From: Paracoccaceae bacterium
Lineage (GTDB): Bacteria; Pseudomonadota; Alphaproteobacteria; Rhodobacterales; Rhodobacteraceae
Assembly: GCA_027489375.1 (NCBI GenBank)
Contig: JAIXZW010000001.1
Coordinates: forward strand, 1-64,000
DNA length: 64,000 nt
Reading direction: 5' to 3'
The position numbers and the translations under genes were made by a program. Below, piece by piece: positions 1-8,262 of this stretch. Every line of letters begins with the position of its first letter. The stretch's first letter is position 1. Below the pieces are notes generated by a model. It worked only from the letters and a program-made list of their open reading frames with translations. It was not told the DNA's origin and searched no databases.

Positions 1-38
1 ATAGCCCGATCGATAACATCCCTCGGGACCACAACGGA

Positions 39-115
<77 letters not shown>

Positions 116-143
116 GTAAATTACTGAATATTCCAAGACACAT

Positions 144-168
144 GAGCCTCCCATCCGGGAGGCTTTGT
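144..168 (+). terminator. hairpin terminator after tRNA-fMet
   Basis: An 8-bp stem (AGCCTCCC/GGGAGGCT) with an ATCC loop, extended by one wobble pair and followed by a short T run. It lies 29 bases past the tRNA CCA end, as expected for a Rho-independent terminator. Confidence 0.7.
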
Positions 169-339
169 AATACCTGCCTTCCAGCCATTGCCCCGTTCGT
201 TGCCCCGTTCGCGCAACAGCAGCGTGCCTGTCGGCGTTTGCGCGGCTGCAGCAGAACCTTGACGCATTCGTTGGATGACGGCTGACCCGACCGGCTTTGC
301 GACACGCGACTTCGGGCGGTCGGCGGGTTGGATCGGTCG

Positions 340-430
340 GGTTGGGGCCAGTGCCAGTGCCAGTGCGGTTGGGCCAGTGCGGTTGGGCCAGTGCGGATGG
401 GGCCAGTGCGGTTGGGGCCAGTGCGGATGC
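340..430. repeat. imperfect tandem repeat
   Basis: About five imperfect copies of a 14-15 base unit of the type GGGCCAGTGCGGTTG, preceded by a CCAGTG run. Units abut without unique spacers. No gene is visible around it. Confidence 0.7.
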
Positions 431-954
431 CGTTGCGCAAGCGCACAATGTTGTTGCAGTCGCGAATGGCGTGGGGTTTTATTTGCCCTGTCCAGTTGGA
501 CTTTGTAACGAGTGGGTTTGTTGTGTACGGAAACCATCAGGTTGAAGGACCGCGTCGGCGCGGTTCTTGTAATTATGTGCGACGCGATCATGCGGGACAG
601 CACGTGGCATTGAATTCCAGCAGTCTTTGCAGGCGTCTTCAGGCGTCGCCTCCCTGATCTTTCGCGGCGGTCTGGTCGGGCCGTGGCGGTGAGGAAAACA
701 CGCCCCCTTACGCGCCGGCGTGCTGCGGGCGGGTAGGGTTCGGTCCCCTTGTGCCCGCGCAGCGCGGGCCGCGGGGGGATGCCCCTTTGTTCGTCCTTGC
801 CGCCGGATGCCTCTTTGGCCACCGCTCGCGGAGCGTTGGATGCAGTGCGTGCAGCACGCTTTGGCCCGTTGCAAAATGGCAGTCCCTTTCCGCCGCGGGT
901 TCGCGTGGCGGCGGACGCCAAGCGGGCTTCGGTCCCGATAACGAGTTTTCACCG
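431..954. other. gene-poor stretch
   Basis: I see no supportable gene, RNA or clear promoter here. Several open frames cross it on both strands, but they have repetitive composition, no convincing ribosome binding site and no family motif. Confidence 0.5.
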
Positions 955-2301
955 ATGCAAATTGACCTGATGTCTCTGCCCTATTTCGCCTATGGCTCCA
1001 ATCTCGACTCCCGTGACTGGAAGGTCTGGTGCGGTGAAAACGCGGTGGACTGCGGCCCCTTGCGGCCGATCATGCGGGCCTTCGCTCTCGACCACCGGCT
1101 CGTTTTCGGGAAGCATTCGACGGGGCGCGGCGGGGGTGTCGCGGACATCCGCCCCGCGCCCGGCCATGTGGTGGAGGGGATGCTCTTTCGGCTGACACCG
1201 GCGCAACGGGCCGCGCTGGACCGCAAGGAGGGCGTCGCCGCACGGCATTACGAACCCGTGGCCATCACCGTGCAGGACGAGGGCGGAGAGGTCCTCCATG
1301 CCATGACCTACAGCGTCACGGTCGTGCAGAAGCGGGTTCATGTCGAGCCGCACCCGAGCTATCTCGGCATCCTGTCGCGGGGGCTGGCGGAACGTGGCCT
1401 GTGTCCCGTGACACCTTGGGCCGTTGCCGAGCAGAAGGGCAGGGGAGCGGCGCCGGTCGATGGTGTCTTCGTCTATGGCGCGCTGCTGTCGGGCGAAAGC
1501 CGTGCGGCGGTGCTTCCCGTCGGGGCCGTCCGTCGGCCAGCGGCCATCCGGGGGCGCATCCTCGATTGCGGCGGATTTCCCGGCCTTGTGGCGGGTCCGA
1601 ACGGTCTGGTCAGGGGCGAGTTCGTCGCGCTTGACGATCTGGAGCGTGTCATCCCCATGCTGGATGTGGTCGAAGGCTACGACCCGCCGATGCAGACATC
1701 GGAGAACAGGTTCAAGCGGCGGCTTGTCGCGCTGTCCGGCGATGGAGGGGCCGTCAAGCTGGCGTGGTCCTACAGGCTTGCCCGACCGATGGCCGTCCAG
1801 CCGGTCGTGCAATCCGGCGACTGGATGTTCCATCGCGGACAACCGCGCCTCGCCGACCCCGTGCTTCGGGAAACCCGCTTTCCCCATGCGCGGGAGGTGG
1901 CTTGGGCGCTTGCCGAAGTGGCGCGGCTCAAGGTCCTTGTCGCGGACCGTCCGCGTCTTTTCGGCTATGTCCACAAGACCTGTTTCGACAAGGGCACGTT
2001 CTGGCGCGGGGCAGATGTGGCCCTGATCGGCGACCGCGCCGCGGGCGGCCCCGCGCCGGGGCGGGACGAGGGGGTGGCGACCCCGTACGCCGCCGAATTC
2101 AGCGGCCTTTTCGTGCTGTGCCAGACCGTTCTTGCCGCAACCGATCCGCGCTTCGGGCTGCGTCGGGTGTTTTTGCAGATGGCACAGGAGATAGGGGCGG
2201 GGAAAGGCGGCTTTGCCGATCAGGCGGCGGCGGCGCTGGCGCACATCGAGACAGCGCTGCGCGCGGTGGAGGCGCAGGATCACGGCGGGGATGGCGCATG
2301 A
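955..2301 (+). CDS. double gamma-glutamylcyclotransferase-like protein
   Basis: About 448 residues. The first domain opens with FAYGSNL (residue ~10), the signature of the GGCT/AIG2 fold, and has the conserved LDRKEG glutamate near residue 88. A second copy starts with FVYGALLSG (~173) and has LDVVEGYD (~236). The family cleaves gamma-glutamyl amines or peptides to 5-oxoproline and is cytosolic. The last ~140 residues are an extra region I do not recognise. The open frame runs upstream to 751, but the domain begins only at 970, so the ATG at 955 (or 970) is the sensible start; neither has a strong ribosome site. The true substrate is unknown. Confidence 0.75.
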   Translation: MQIDLMSLPYFAYGSNLDSRDWKVWCGENAVDCGPLRPIMRAFALDHRLVFGKHSTGRGGGVADIRPAPGHVVEGMLFRLTPAQRAALDRKEGVAARHYEPVAITVQDEGGEVLHAMTYSVTVVQKRVHVEPHPSYLGILSRGLAERGLCPVTPWAVAEQKGRGAAPVDGVFVYGALLSGESRAAVLPVGAVRRPAAIRGRILDCGGFPGLVAGPNGLVRGEFVALDDLERVIPMLDVVEGYDPPMQTSENRFKRRLVALSGDGGAVKLAWSYRLARPMAVQPVVQSGDWMFHRGQPRLADPVLRETRFPHAREVAWALAEVARLKVLVADRPRLFGYVHKTCFDKGTFWRGADVALIGDRAAGGPAPGRDEGVATPYAAEFSGLFVLCQTVLAATDPRFGLRRVFLQMAQEIGAGKGGFADQAAAALAHIETALRAVEAQDHGGDGA

Positions 2302-2488
2302 CCGCCGCCGCCTGTTCGCGATCCCGCTTGCCGCGCTTTTGTCTGCGGCGGCAATGCCTGCCCATGCCAAGATCATTGCCGAACCCGCGATGGCGTCCCG
2401 TTGCGCCGAGGCCGCCGCAACCAAACTGGGCGTGATGATGAACGACGCGCGGACCCTTCCCGTCGAAAAGACAGGTCCTTGCGGATAG
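2291..2488 (+). CDS. short secreted protein, possibly truncated
   Basis: 65 residues starting with a clean signal peptide: basic MAHDRRR, a hydrophobic core, then a PAHA cleavage site. The rest has one Cys and is only ~40 residues. It overlaps the end of the preceding gene by 11 bases, suggesting translational coupling. The reading frame stops where a small periplasmic domain would be expected to continue, so it may be a frameshifted or decayed remnant. No family recognised. Confidence 0.4.
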   Translation: MAHDRRRLFAIPLAALLSAAAMPAHAKIIAEPAMASRCAEAAATKLGVMMNDARTLPVEKTGPCG

Positions 2489-2816
2489 CGTGGCGGGCGG
2501 CGCGGCCCGAAATGCCCGAAAGCGGCCCGCCCGTCTCTTCCGACGCGGGGGCGCCGCTTGCCTATGACAAGGCGGGTGACGAAATCACCATCCGCTTGGG
2601 CGACGGGACGTCCAGCCTCCCCGAAGCGCCGAGGGCCAGAGGCGCGACCGAGGCGAAGGCGAGGCGGGTGCATGAGGTCATGGGGAATCCTTTCACGGGT
2701 AAAGACGCACCGAGCGGCGTTGTCCGCCCGGATGGGTCCGGTTTTGCAACCCCGGGCTGATCGACATCAGCGCCCCGGCCCTTTTCCGGCGGACTTCGCA
2801 AACGCCCGACACGGCC
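2489..2816. other. spacer without a clear gene
   Basis: Open frames exist on both strands but none has a ribosome site or recognisable motif. One plus-strand frame up to 2760 has fairly gene-like composition and could be the displaced tail of the truncated secreted protein before it. This is speculative. Confidence 0.35.
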
Positions 2817-3008
2817 TCAGCCAAGGACACGTTTCGCCGCGCCGAGGTGTTCGAGGCTGCGGGTCTGGTCCCCCGCGAGAAAGGCCGTGCGGGCCGCATC
2901 GCAGTGCAGGAGTGCAGCATCCCGCGCCGGACCCGCGGGCGCGCGCTTGCAGGCGGCGGTGACGCCATGCAGCCCGTCCAATGTCGAGATATAGTGATCG
3001 AGCGACAT
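2817..3008 (-). CDS. hypothetical 63-residue protein
   Basis: A small mostly helical protein (starts MSLDHYISTLDG) with alternating Ala/Arg-rich segments and one Cys pair. The start at 3008 is set by a strong ribosome site, GGAAAGGAAC, six bases before the ATG; the frame extends a little further upstream without one. It lies 32 bases downstream of another small gene on the same strand, probably co-transcribed. No family recognised. Confidence 0.6.
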   Translation of the reverse strand: MSLDHYISTLDGLHGVTAACKRAPAGPARDAALLHCDAARTAFLAGDQTRSLEHLGAAKRVLG

Positions 3009-3040
3009 CGGCGGTTCCTTTCCGGCGGCTTTCCGTCCGA

Positions 3041-3274
3041 TCATCGGCGCACCGAATTTCCGCCGTCGATGATCTTGTGGATCAACCGTGCGACTGCCTT
3101 GTGGGTTTCGGCCTCTCCGTCATCGTCGGGCGCATTCTCGTGCGCGCCTGCGGCATCTTTCATGACGCCCAATATCTGTGCCTCGGGCAGGATGCCCGCG
3201 TCATTCAGGGCAAGCAGCAGCGACTCGCAGATGGCGAGCGCGGCAATGCCTGCGATATCCGTGTGTTCGGGCAT
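3041..3274 (-). CDS. hypothetical 77-residue protein
   Basis: Helical small protein beginning MPEHTDIAGIAALAICES with an acidic middle segment (ENAPDDDGEAE). Composition and codon use look coding. It is the first of two small genes read leftwards, away from the divergent Crp/Fnr regulator, so the two share a regulatory region of ~190 bases. Function unknown. Confidence 0.6.
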   Translation of the reverse strand: MPEHTDIAGIAALAICESLLLALNDAGILPEAQILGVMKDAAGAHENAPDDDGEAETHKAVARLIHKIIDGGNSVRR

Positions 3275-3385
3275 GGGATCATTCGACTTTCTGAAGGATT
3301 TCTGCCACTTTTGCGGCAGAGGATAACGCCGCCTGTCCGGCGATGGGGACCGACGGGATCATTTCAGAGCTTTCCGCATTGCCGA

Positions 3386-3399
3386 CTGATGCAGATCAG
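3386..3399. promoter_or_regulatory. FNR/Crp-like operator
   Basis: CTGAT-GCAG-ATCAG, a perfect inverted repeat with the 5-4-5 geometry of FNR-type boxes (consensus TTGAT-N4-ATCAA). It sits 62 bases before the start of the Crp/Fnr-family gene, between it and the divergent small genes. Confidence 0.5.
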
Positions 3400-3461
3400 C
3401 GACCGCATCCGCAAAGTGCGGAATCTTTGCCTTGGACAATTTCGTCCGCAACAGGAGGCCC

Positions 3462-4211
3462 ATGTCCCAGCGTAAAGCACTCAAGGTGCAAGACAGCCCC
3501 TTTGCGCGGAAGTTGTCGGCCTTCGTGCGCCTGTCGGATGGCGACCTTGTCGCAATGAGCGATCTCTACCGCCGCCGCCGCAAATTCGCGATGGGGATCG
3601 ACATGATCCATCAGGGGCAGGTGGAGCGGAACGCCTATGTCCTCGCCTCGGGATGGGCCTGTTCCTACAAGATGCTGCGGAGCGGTTCGCGGCAGATCGT
3701 GGATTTCCAGATTCCCGGAGATTTTCTCGGGCTGCGGTCGGTGCTGTTCCGCACGGCGGACCACAATGTCGAACCCGTAACACCGGTCCTCGCCTCGGAA
3801 GTGACCTACCGTGACCTGATCGACAGTTTCGGCAAGACCCCGCGGCTTGCCACGGCGGTGCTTTGGGCCGCGTCGCGCGACGAGGCTATGGTGGTGGAAC
3901 ATCTCGTCGATCTGGGCCGCCGCTCGGCGACCGAGCGCACGGCGCATTTCCTTCTGGAACTGGAAGCGCGGCTGCGGCTTGTCGGTCTGGGCGACCGCAA
4001 GGGCTATGCCTGCCCCTTGTCGCAATATTTGCTGGCCGATGCCCTGGGGCTGAGCGCCGTGCACATCAACCGCGTGCTGCGCGAATTGCGCGAAGAGGGG
4101 CTGGTGACATTCCAGAAGGGGAATGTGACCTTTGAAGACTACGACGCATTGGTCAAGTTGTCGGGTTTCGACCGCGACTACCTTGACCACGACGGACCGC
4201 TGTTGCCCTGA
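3462..4211 (+). CDS. Crp/Fnr family transcription regulator
   Basis: 249 residues. The N-terminal half is a cyclic-nucleotide-binding-like beta roll (around FAMGIDMIHQGQVERNAYVLASG); the C-terminal winged helix has the Crp-type helix-turn-helix LSQYLLADALGLSAVHINRVL near residue 190-215. There is no N-terminal cysteine cluster, so it is not an oxygen-sensing iron-sulfur FNR. The ATG at 3462 follows AGGAGG at ideal spacing, which fixes the start inside a slightly longer frame. A perfect FNR-like box lies upstream, so it may be autoregulated or under FNR control. A histidine kinase gene follows on the same strand. Signal and targets unknown. Confidence 0.85.
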   Translation: MSQRKALKVQDSPFARKLSAFVRLSDGDLVAMSDLYRRRRKFAMGIDMIHQGQVERNAYVLASGWACSYKMLRSGSRQIVDFQIPGDFLGLRSVLFRTADHNVEPVTPVLASEVTYRDLIDSFGKTPRLATAVLWAASRDEAMVVEHLVDLGRRSATERTAHFLLELEARLRLVGLGDRKGYACPLSQYLLADALGLSAVHINRVLRELREEGLVTFQKGNVTFEDYDALVKLSGFDRDYLDHDGPLLP

Positions 4212-4372
4212 CGGCACCCTTCGCAACTGCGGCATTTTCCGACACTTCCGCTAACATGCAGCAGGAAAGGTTGGTGCGGCGTGGGTTAAACCTTGTCCTC
4301 GTGCCGTCCCCGCCATTCGGGCGGACAGGCGGATGGCGCGGCGCGGCGCGATCTTCGGAAAGGGCAGGGCGG

Positions 4373-5050
4373 ATGTCTTTGGTGGCAGGCCAACGCGGCA
4401 ATTTCCTTTCCTTCGGTCTGCCGCAAAGGCAGGGCGCGCTTGGCCGCGAGGCCGAGCACCGCATGGCAAACAGTCTCCAGATCATCGCCGCCATGATGCG
4501 GCAAAGCGCGAAATTCGCCGCCTCGGAAGAGGCGCGGCACGAGATTGCCTCGGCGCAGCAACGCGTGATGGCCATCGCCTCGCTGCACCGGCTTTTGATG
4601 GAAACGGGCGGGGGAAACGTTGCTATGGACATCTACCTTCAGGATCTTGCCCGCGGCATCGGCGCCTCGCTTCTGCGCGAACGCGGGACCGTGACCATCG
4701 AAACCCGCTGTGACCCCTGCCGGATCGGCGCGGGCACGGCGACGAGCCTTGGCCTTGTGGTGACGGAACTGGCGATCAATGCGATCAAGCACGCTTTCCC
4801 CGAGGATGCGGGAGGAAAGGTCCGCATCACCTTTCGCCAATGGCGGCGCGGCTGGCTGCTGTCGGTGTCGGATGACGGGGTCGGCCCCCGTTTTGGCGCC
4901 AAACCCGGCTTGGGCGGCAGCATCCTCGCAGCCCTCGCCAGCCAGCTCGATGCCCGCCTGACGGTCCGAAACCGCCACCCCGGCACACGGGCGATGCTTG
5001 TGCATTTCAATCCCGCCCCACGAAGCGCCCCCTCCCGCGCAGGCGGCTAA
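4373..5050 (+). CDS. HisKA_2-type sensor histidine kinase, no sensor domain
   Basis: About 225 residues. The phosphoacceptor box EAEHRMANSLQ (His ~29) is of the HisKA_2 class. It is followed by a HATPase_c domain with N-box ELAINAIKHAF (~132) and a G box DDGVG (~167). Proteins of this class phosphorylate response regulators, often in light or general stress signalling in alphaproteobacteria. There is no membrane segment, PAS or GAF domain, so it is a bare cytosolic kinase core. The start is chosen at 4373 after AGGGCGG; an upstream ATG at 4256 would add a low-quality Arg/Gly-rich tail. No cognate regulator is adjacent. Confidence 0.8.
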   Translation: MSLVAGQRGNFLSFGLPQRQGALGREAEHRMANSLQIIAAMMRQSAKFAASEEARHEIASAQQRVMAIASLHRLLMETGGGNVAMDIYLQDLARGIGASLLRERGTVTIETRCDPCRIGAGTATSLGLVVTELAINAIKHAFPEDAGGKVRITFRQWRRGWLLSVSDDGVGPRFGAKPGLGGSILAALASQLDARLTVRNRHPGTRAMLVHFNPAPRSAPSRAGG

Positions 5051-5198
5051 CCCCGGTAAACCCCAGTAAACGCCAGTCCCGGCAGCCACAGCCCGACGCG
5101 GGTGCCGGCGAGTGGACTGCCCGACCTGCCGTCCCGTCGCCCTCGGCCTGTGCAAGCTGGCCGACCCTTTGGCGGTGCTTGGGTTTGCTGGAGATGAG

Positions 5199-5276
5199 TG
5201 GTGCCCAGAGCCGGAATCGAACCAGCGACACGCGGATTTTCAATCCGCTGCTCTACCAACTGAGCTATCTGGGCAC
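5199..5276 (-). tRNA. tRNA-Phe (GAA)
   Basis: Read on the minus strand it begins GTGCCCAGATAGCTCAG and ends with TGGGCACCA, with encoded CCA. Anticodon stem GCGGA/TCCGC encloses a loop with GAA. The T arm GGTTCGATTCC is intact. All stems pair. Confidence 0.97.
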
Positions 5277-5963
5277 CGTTCCCGTCGGGCGCTGCCTTCG
5301 GGTGGGCGGGTGATACGTCAGGGCGCGGGGGCTGGCAAGGGGGGCGGGCAAAAAAACGAACGGGTTTTTCCGCTTTCTTGCGGGGCGGGGCCGCCGCATC
5401 GTGTTTTGCGGGCGACGTGGTCGGTGGAAACGATACGACCCGGGCCGGGGCGGTGCGGAACACGCGGGATGCGGCTTCTTCTGGCGGCGGGTCTGCGGCC
5501 TCGTGCAATCTTGCGGTCTTGGATAGCGCGGCATTGCGTGAGGTGTCGGCTGGTCCTTTGCGACGGGGTGGCCGCGATCCGGCAGGCTTCGCCGGGCCGT
5601 CGCGATGTGTTCTGCGGCAGGGCAGGGGGGCGAGCACCTGGGGAAAAGGGGCGCACCAAGCGGCGCGGTGATGGTGATGTGTCACACTCCCTGCACGATG
5701 GTCGCCGCGGCTTCGCTTCCGGCACTGTAGATGCCGGTGGCCTGTGCGGGTCTGACGCTGGCATCGTCGGCTTCCGGTCGGATCGACCCTGCGGCCTTCG
5801 GTCCATGTCGGGCGCTTTGCCACGTTCCGCCTGGCATGGCGCAAGGCTCCTTGCCGCACGACTCCTTGCCGCACGGGCGGGCGCAGTGCGTCATACCAAT
5901 GGCGGGCTTGCCGCCCGTTTGTCTGCCGCTATCGTGACCGCGTGCAAGAGTGAGGACAGTAGC
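5277..5963. other. gene-poor stretch after tRNA-Phe
   Basis: Nearly 700 bases with no supportable gene. A long plus-strand frame runs through it into the next gene, but its upstream part is a shadow with no ribosome site and no motif. I saw no strong hairpin or operator. Confidence 0.5.
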
Positions 5964-6554
5964 ATGAAGACGACCTTCGCCCTTTTGGCCGTTCTGGCCG
6001 CGACCACGGGCGGCGCTCTGGCGGGCGAGTTGTGCACCGCCGTAACCGATACGACCCTTTACGCCGATGCGGCACTGACCGAGGAGGTCCGGCCCATCTT
6101 CCAGTTCGACGGCGCGCAATTCGTGCCCCGCTCCAAAGACGGCGACACCCTTTATGGCGAGGCTTTCGACGTGCGCATGCAGCCGATGCTGGAAGAGCCG
6201 ATCTACGCGCGCGCCAAGGACTGGGCCTGCGAGGGGGAAGCCCCCGACGCTCCCGCCCCCGCCGCCCCCGCCGCTGCCGATGCGGCAGGCATCGCTTATG
6301 ACCGCAGCGTCGAGGCATGCGGAGCGGAATACTCCGACACGCGCGTCGTCGTATCGGACAGCGCCCTCGGCTTTTACGAATCCACCTGCGATGTGGTGGA
6401 GCGCACCGAAGACGGCGCGGGCACGGCGCGGCTTACCCTGCAATGCTATGGCGAAGGCGAGGAATGGACCGTGGGGGCCGAGATCGCGGAAACCGAAGCG
6501 GGCCTGACACTTGGTATCGACGGCACCAGCCAAAGCTACGTCCGCTGCCCCTGA
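5964..6554 (+). CDS. secreted hypothetical protein
   Basis: 196 residues. A Sec signal peptide (MKTTFALLAVLAATTGGALA) is followed by a mature part with several paired cysteines (ELCTA, DWACEG, EACGAE, STCDV, LQCYG, YVRCP), so a disulfide-bonded periplasmic protein is likely. An Ala/Pro linker near residue 95-110 divides two small domains. The ATG at 5964 is the only start that exposes the signal peptide. It stands alone, with the convergent sugar kinase downstream. No family recognised. Confidence 0.7.
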   Translation: MKTTFALLAVLAATTGGALAGELCTAVTDTTLYADAALTEEVRPIFQFDGAQFVPRSKDGDTLYGEAFDVRMQPMLEEPIYARAKDWACEGEAPDAPAPAAPAAADAAGIAYDRSVEACGAEYSDTRVVVSDSALGFYESTCDVVERTEDGAGTARLTLQCYGEGEEWTVGAEIAETEAGLTLGIDGTSQSYVRCP

Positions 6555-6681
6555 CAATCGCCGCCCCGCCGTGGCGCGGCAACAGGCGATCCCGTTGCCG
6601 CGCCACGGCGGGGAAAGGACCAACGCCCGACCGCCGCCCCGTTCCGCAGGCCGCGATCCTGCGCGCCGCCGGATGCGCGGA

Positions 6682-8157
6682 TCAACCTGCCGCCCCGCCC
6701 CCCGCCGCTGCGAGCGCGTGGTTGACGGGGCGCAGCGCGGCATAAAGCCCGCGCCAAAGCTGGTAGCGCGCCTCGGCCCGTTCCATCCCCGCAGGATCGG
6801 GGGCGAAGATGCGGTCGGTCTGCACCAGACAGGCCGCCGCCTCGGCCAGTCCCGCCATCGCGCCGATACCGGCCCCGGCCATCACCGCAGCGCCCAGTGC
6901 CCCCGGATCGCGGCCCCTGACCCGCAACAGCGGCCGGCCCAAGGCATCGGCACGGATTTGCGCCCAGCGATCCGCCGCAAAGCCGCCGCCCCCCGCACGG
7001 ATCATCGGCGGGCGCATCGCCGCCGACCGCTCCAGCGCCTCGAAGGCAAGTCGGGCTGAAAAGGCGACGCCTTCCATCACCGAAGCCACCAGCACCCCCG
7101 CGTCCGCCGCCCCGCTCAGGCCCACGAACGCCCCGCGCGAAGCCGCGTCCCAGATCGGTGCACGCTCGCCTTGCAGATGCGGCAGGAACAGCGGCGCATC
7201 GGCTGCAACGACGGGCGCCATCGCCGCCGCCGCGCCCGCATCCCGCCCCACCAGCCGCGCCACCCAGTCGAGCGATGCCCCCCCCGCCTGCGTCGGCGCG
7301 GCATGCAGGCGAAGCCCGCGCCATTCGGGAAAGACGATCACCCCCGGCTCGGGCACGACCTGCGGCGCGATCAGGCCCAGCACCTCGGATGTGCCGGACA
7401 GATACATCGCCTCGCCCGCGCGGGCGACGCCGATGCCGAACAGGCTTGCCCATGCATCCATCACGCCCAAGACGACGGGCGTTCCCGCAAGCGGCCAGTC
7501 GGGCAGCACATGCCCCGCGACCGACAGGGGATCGGCCAGGGGCAGCAACCGCGCCGCCGCCCCCTCCAGCCGGTCGATCAGGGGCGCGGCATAGGCGAAC
7601 TCCGGCGTGACCAGCCCGACGGACGAGATGGCATCGCCAAGCCGCACCCCCGTAAGCCGCGCCACGATCCAGTCGCGGGGCAGCATCAAATGGGCCGTCC
7701 GCGCCCAGATGTCGGGATGCGTTTCGGCCATCCAGCCCATCCGCGCCAACGCGTGGCTCGAATCCACGGGGATCGGCGCGCCGAGCCATTCGGTCTTTTC
7801 CGCCGCCGTCACGCCTGCGTCGATCCGTGCCCCCGCCGCCGCCGCGCGTCCGTCCTGCCAGACGATCGCGGGGTGCAGCACGCCAAGCGCCGCATCGGTG
7901 AAGACATGGGTGTTGACCTGCGAGGTGACGCAGATCGCATCCGCCGCGCCAAGGGTGGCAAAGGTCGAAAGCGCCTCGTGCACCAGCCGCAGCCAATCCT
8001 CCGGCGCCTGTTCGACCAGCCCCGCCGCAGGTCGCCGCGTCGGGTAGGGGCGGGCGAATTCGGCCAGCCGCGTGCCATCCGGCCCGATCGCCACCGCCTT
8101 GACCGACGTGGTCCCGACATCGATTCCGATCAACCGACCCTGCCGCCCTGCCTGCAC
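6682..8157 (-). CDS. FGGY family carbohydrate kinase (xylulokinase-like)
   Basis: About 491 residues. The N-terminal phosphate loop GIDVGTTSVKA, the sugar-contact motif VWQDGRA, the GVMDAWASLFG segment and the late GGGGFAADRW motif place it in the FGGY kinases, which phosphorylate pentuloses or related sugars with ATP. VWQDGR resembles xylulokinases, but substrate assignment from this is weak. Start: a GTG at 8157 after GGGGGAG gives a normal N-terminus; ATGs at 8220 and 8238 would add an unstructured leader and eat into the divergent promoter. It is divergent from a sugar ABC transporter, so it probably phosphorylates the sugar that transporter brings in. Confidence 0.88.
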   Translation of the reverse strand: MQAGRQGRLIGIDVGTTSVKAVAIGPDGTRLAEFARPYPTRRPAAGLVEQAPEDWLRLVHEALSTFATLGAADAICVTSQVNTHVFTDAALGVLHPAIVWQDGRAAAAGARIDAGVTAAEKTEWLGAPIPVDSSHALARMGWMAETHPDIWARTAHLMLPRDWIVARLTGVRLGDAISSVGLVTPEFAYAAPLIDRLEGAAARLLPLADPLSVAGHVLPDWPLAGTPVVLGVMDAWASLFGIGVARAGEAMYLSGTSEVLGLIAPQVVPEPGVIVFPEWRGLRLHAAPTQAGGASLDWVARLVGRDAGAAAAMAPVVAADAPLFLPHLQGERAPIWDAASRGAFVGLSGAADAGVLVASVMEGVAFSARLAFEALERSAAMRPPMIRAGGGGFAADRWAQIRADALGRPLLRVRGRDPGALGAAVMAGAGIGAMAGLAEAAACLVQTDRIFAPDPAGMERAEARYQLWRGLYAALRPVNHALAAAGGGAAG

Positions 8158-8262
8158 CCCGAACTCCCCCGAGACCCGCCCCGATTTCTCTGGACGCCCG
8201 CAATCTGGCCTGACAATCATTGCCCCGCAAGTGACCATCACACCGACCAAGGGGGGTATCCT

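Noticed and set aside
340-430. Possible CRISPR array
   Set aside because: Units are 14-15 bases and abut with no unique spacers; no cas genes nearby.
949-2673. 574-residue minus-strand frame
   Set aside because: Lies opposite the cyclotransferase-like gene; composition is that of an antisense shadow in GC-rich DNA, with no motif or ribosome site.
5047-5874. Minus-strand frame containing AQLVEQRIENPRVAGSIP, and plus-strand frame with SNQRHADFQSAALP
   Set aside because: Both are translations of the tRNA-Phe gene, a typical false ORF signature.
6536-8230. 564-residue minus-strand frame overlapping the FGGY kinase
   Set aside because: The kinase motifs are all in the other minus frame; this one is Gly/Ala/Arg-rich shadow.
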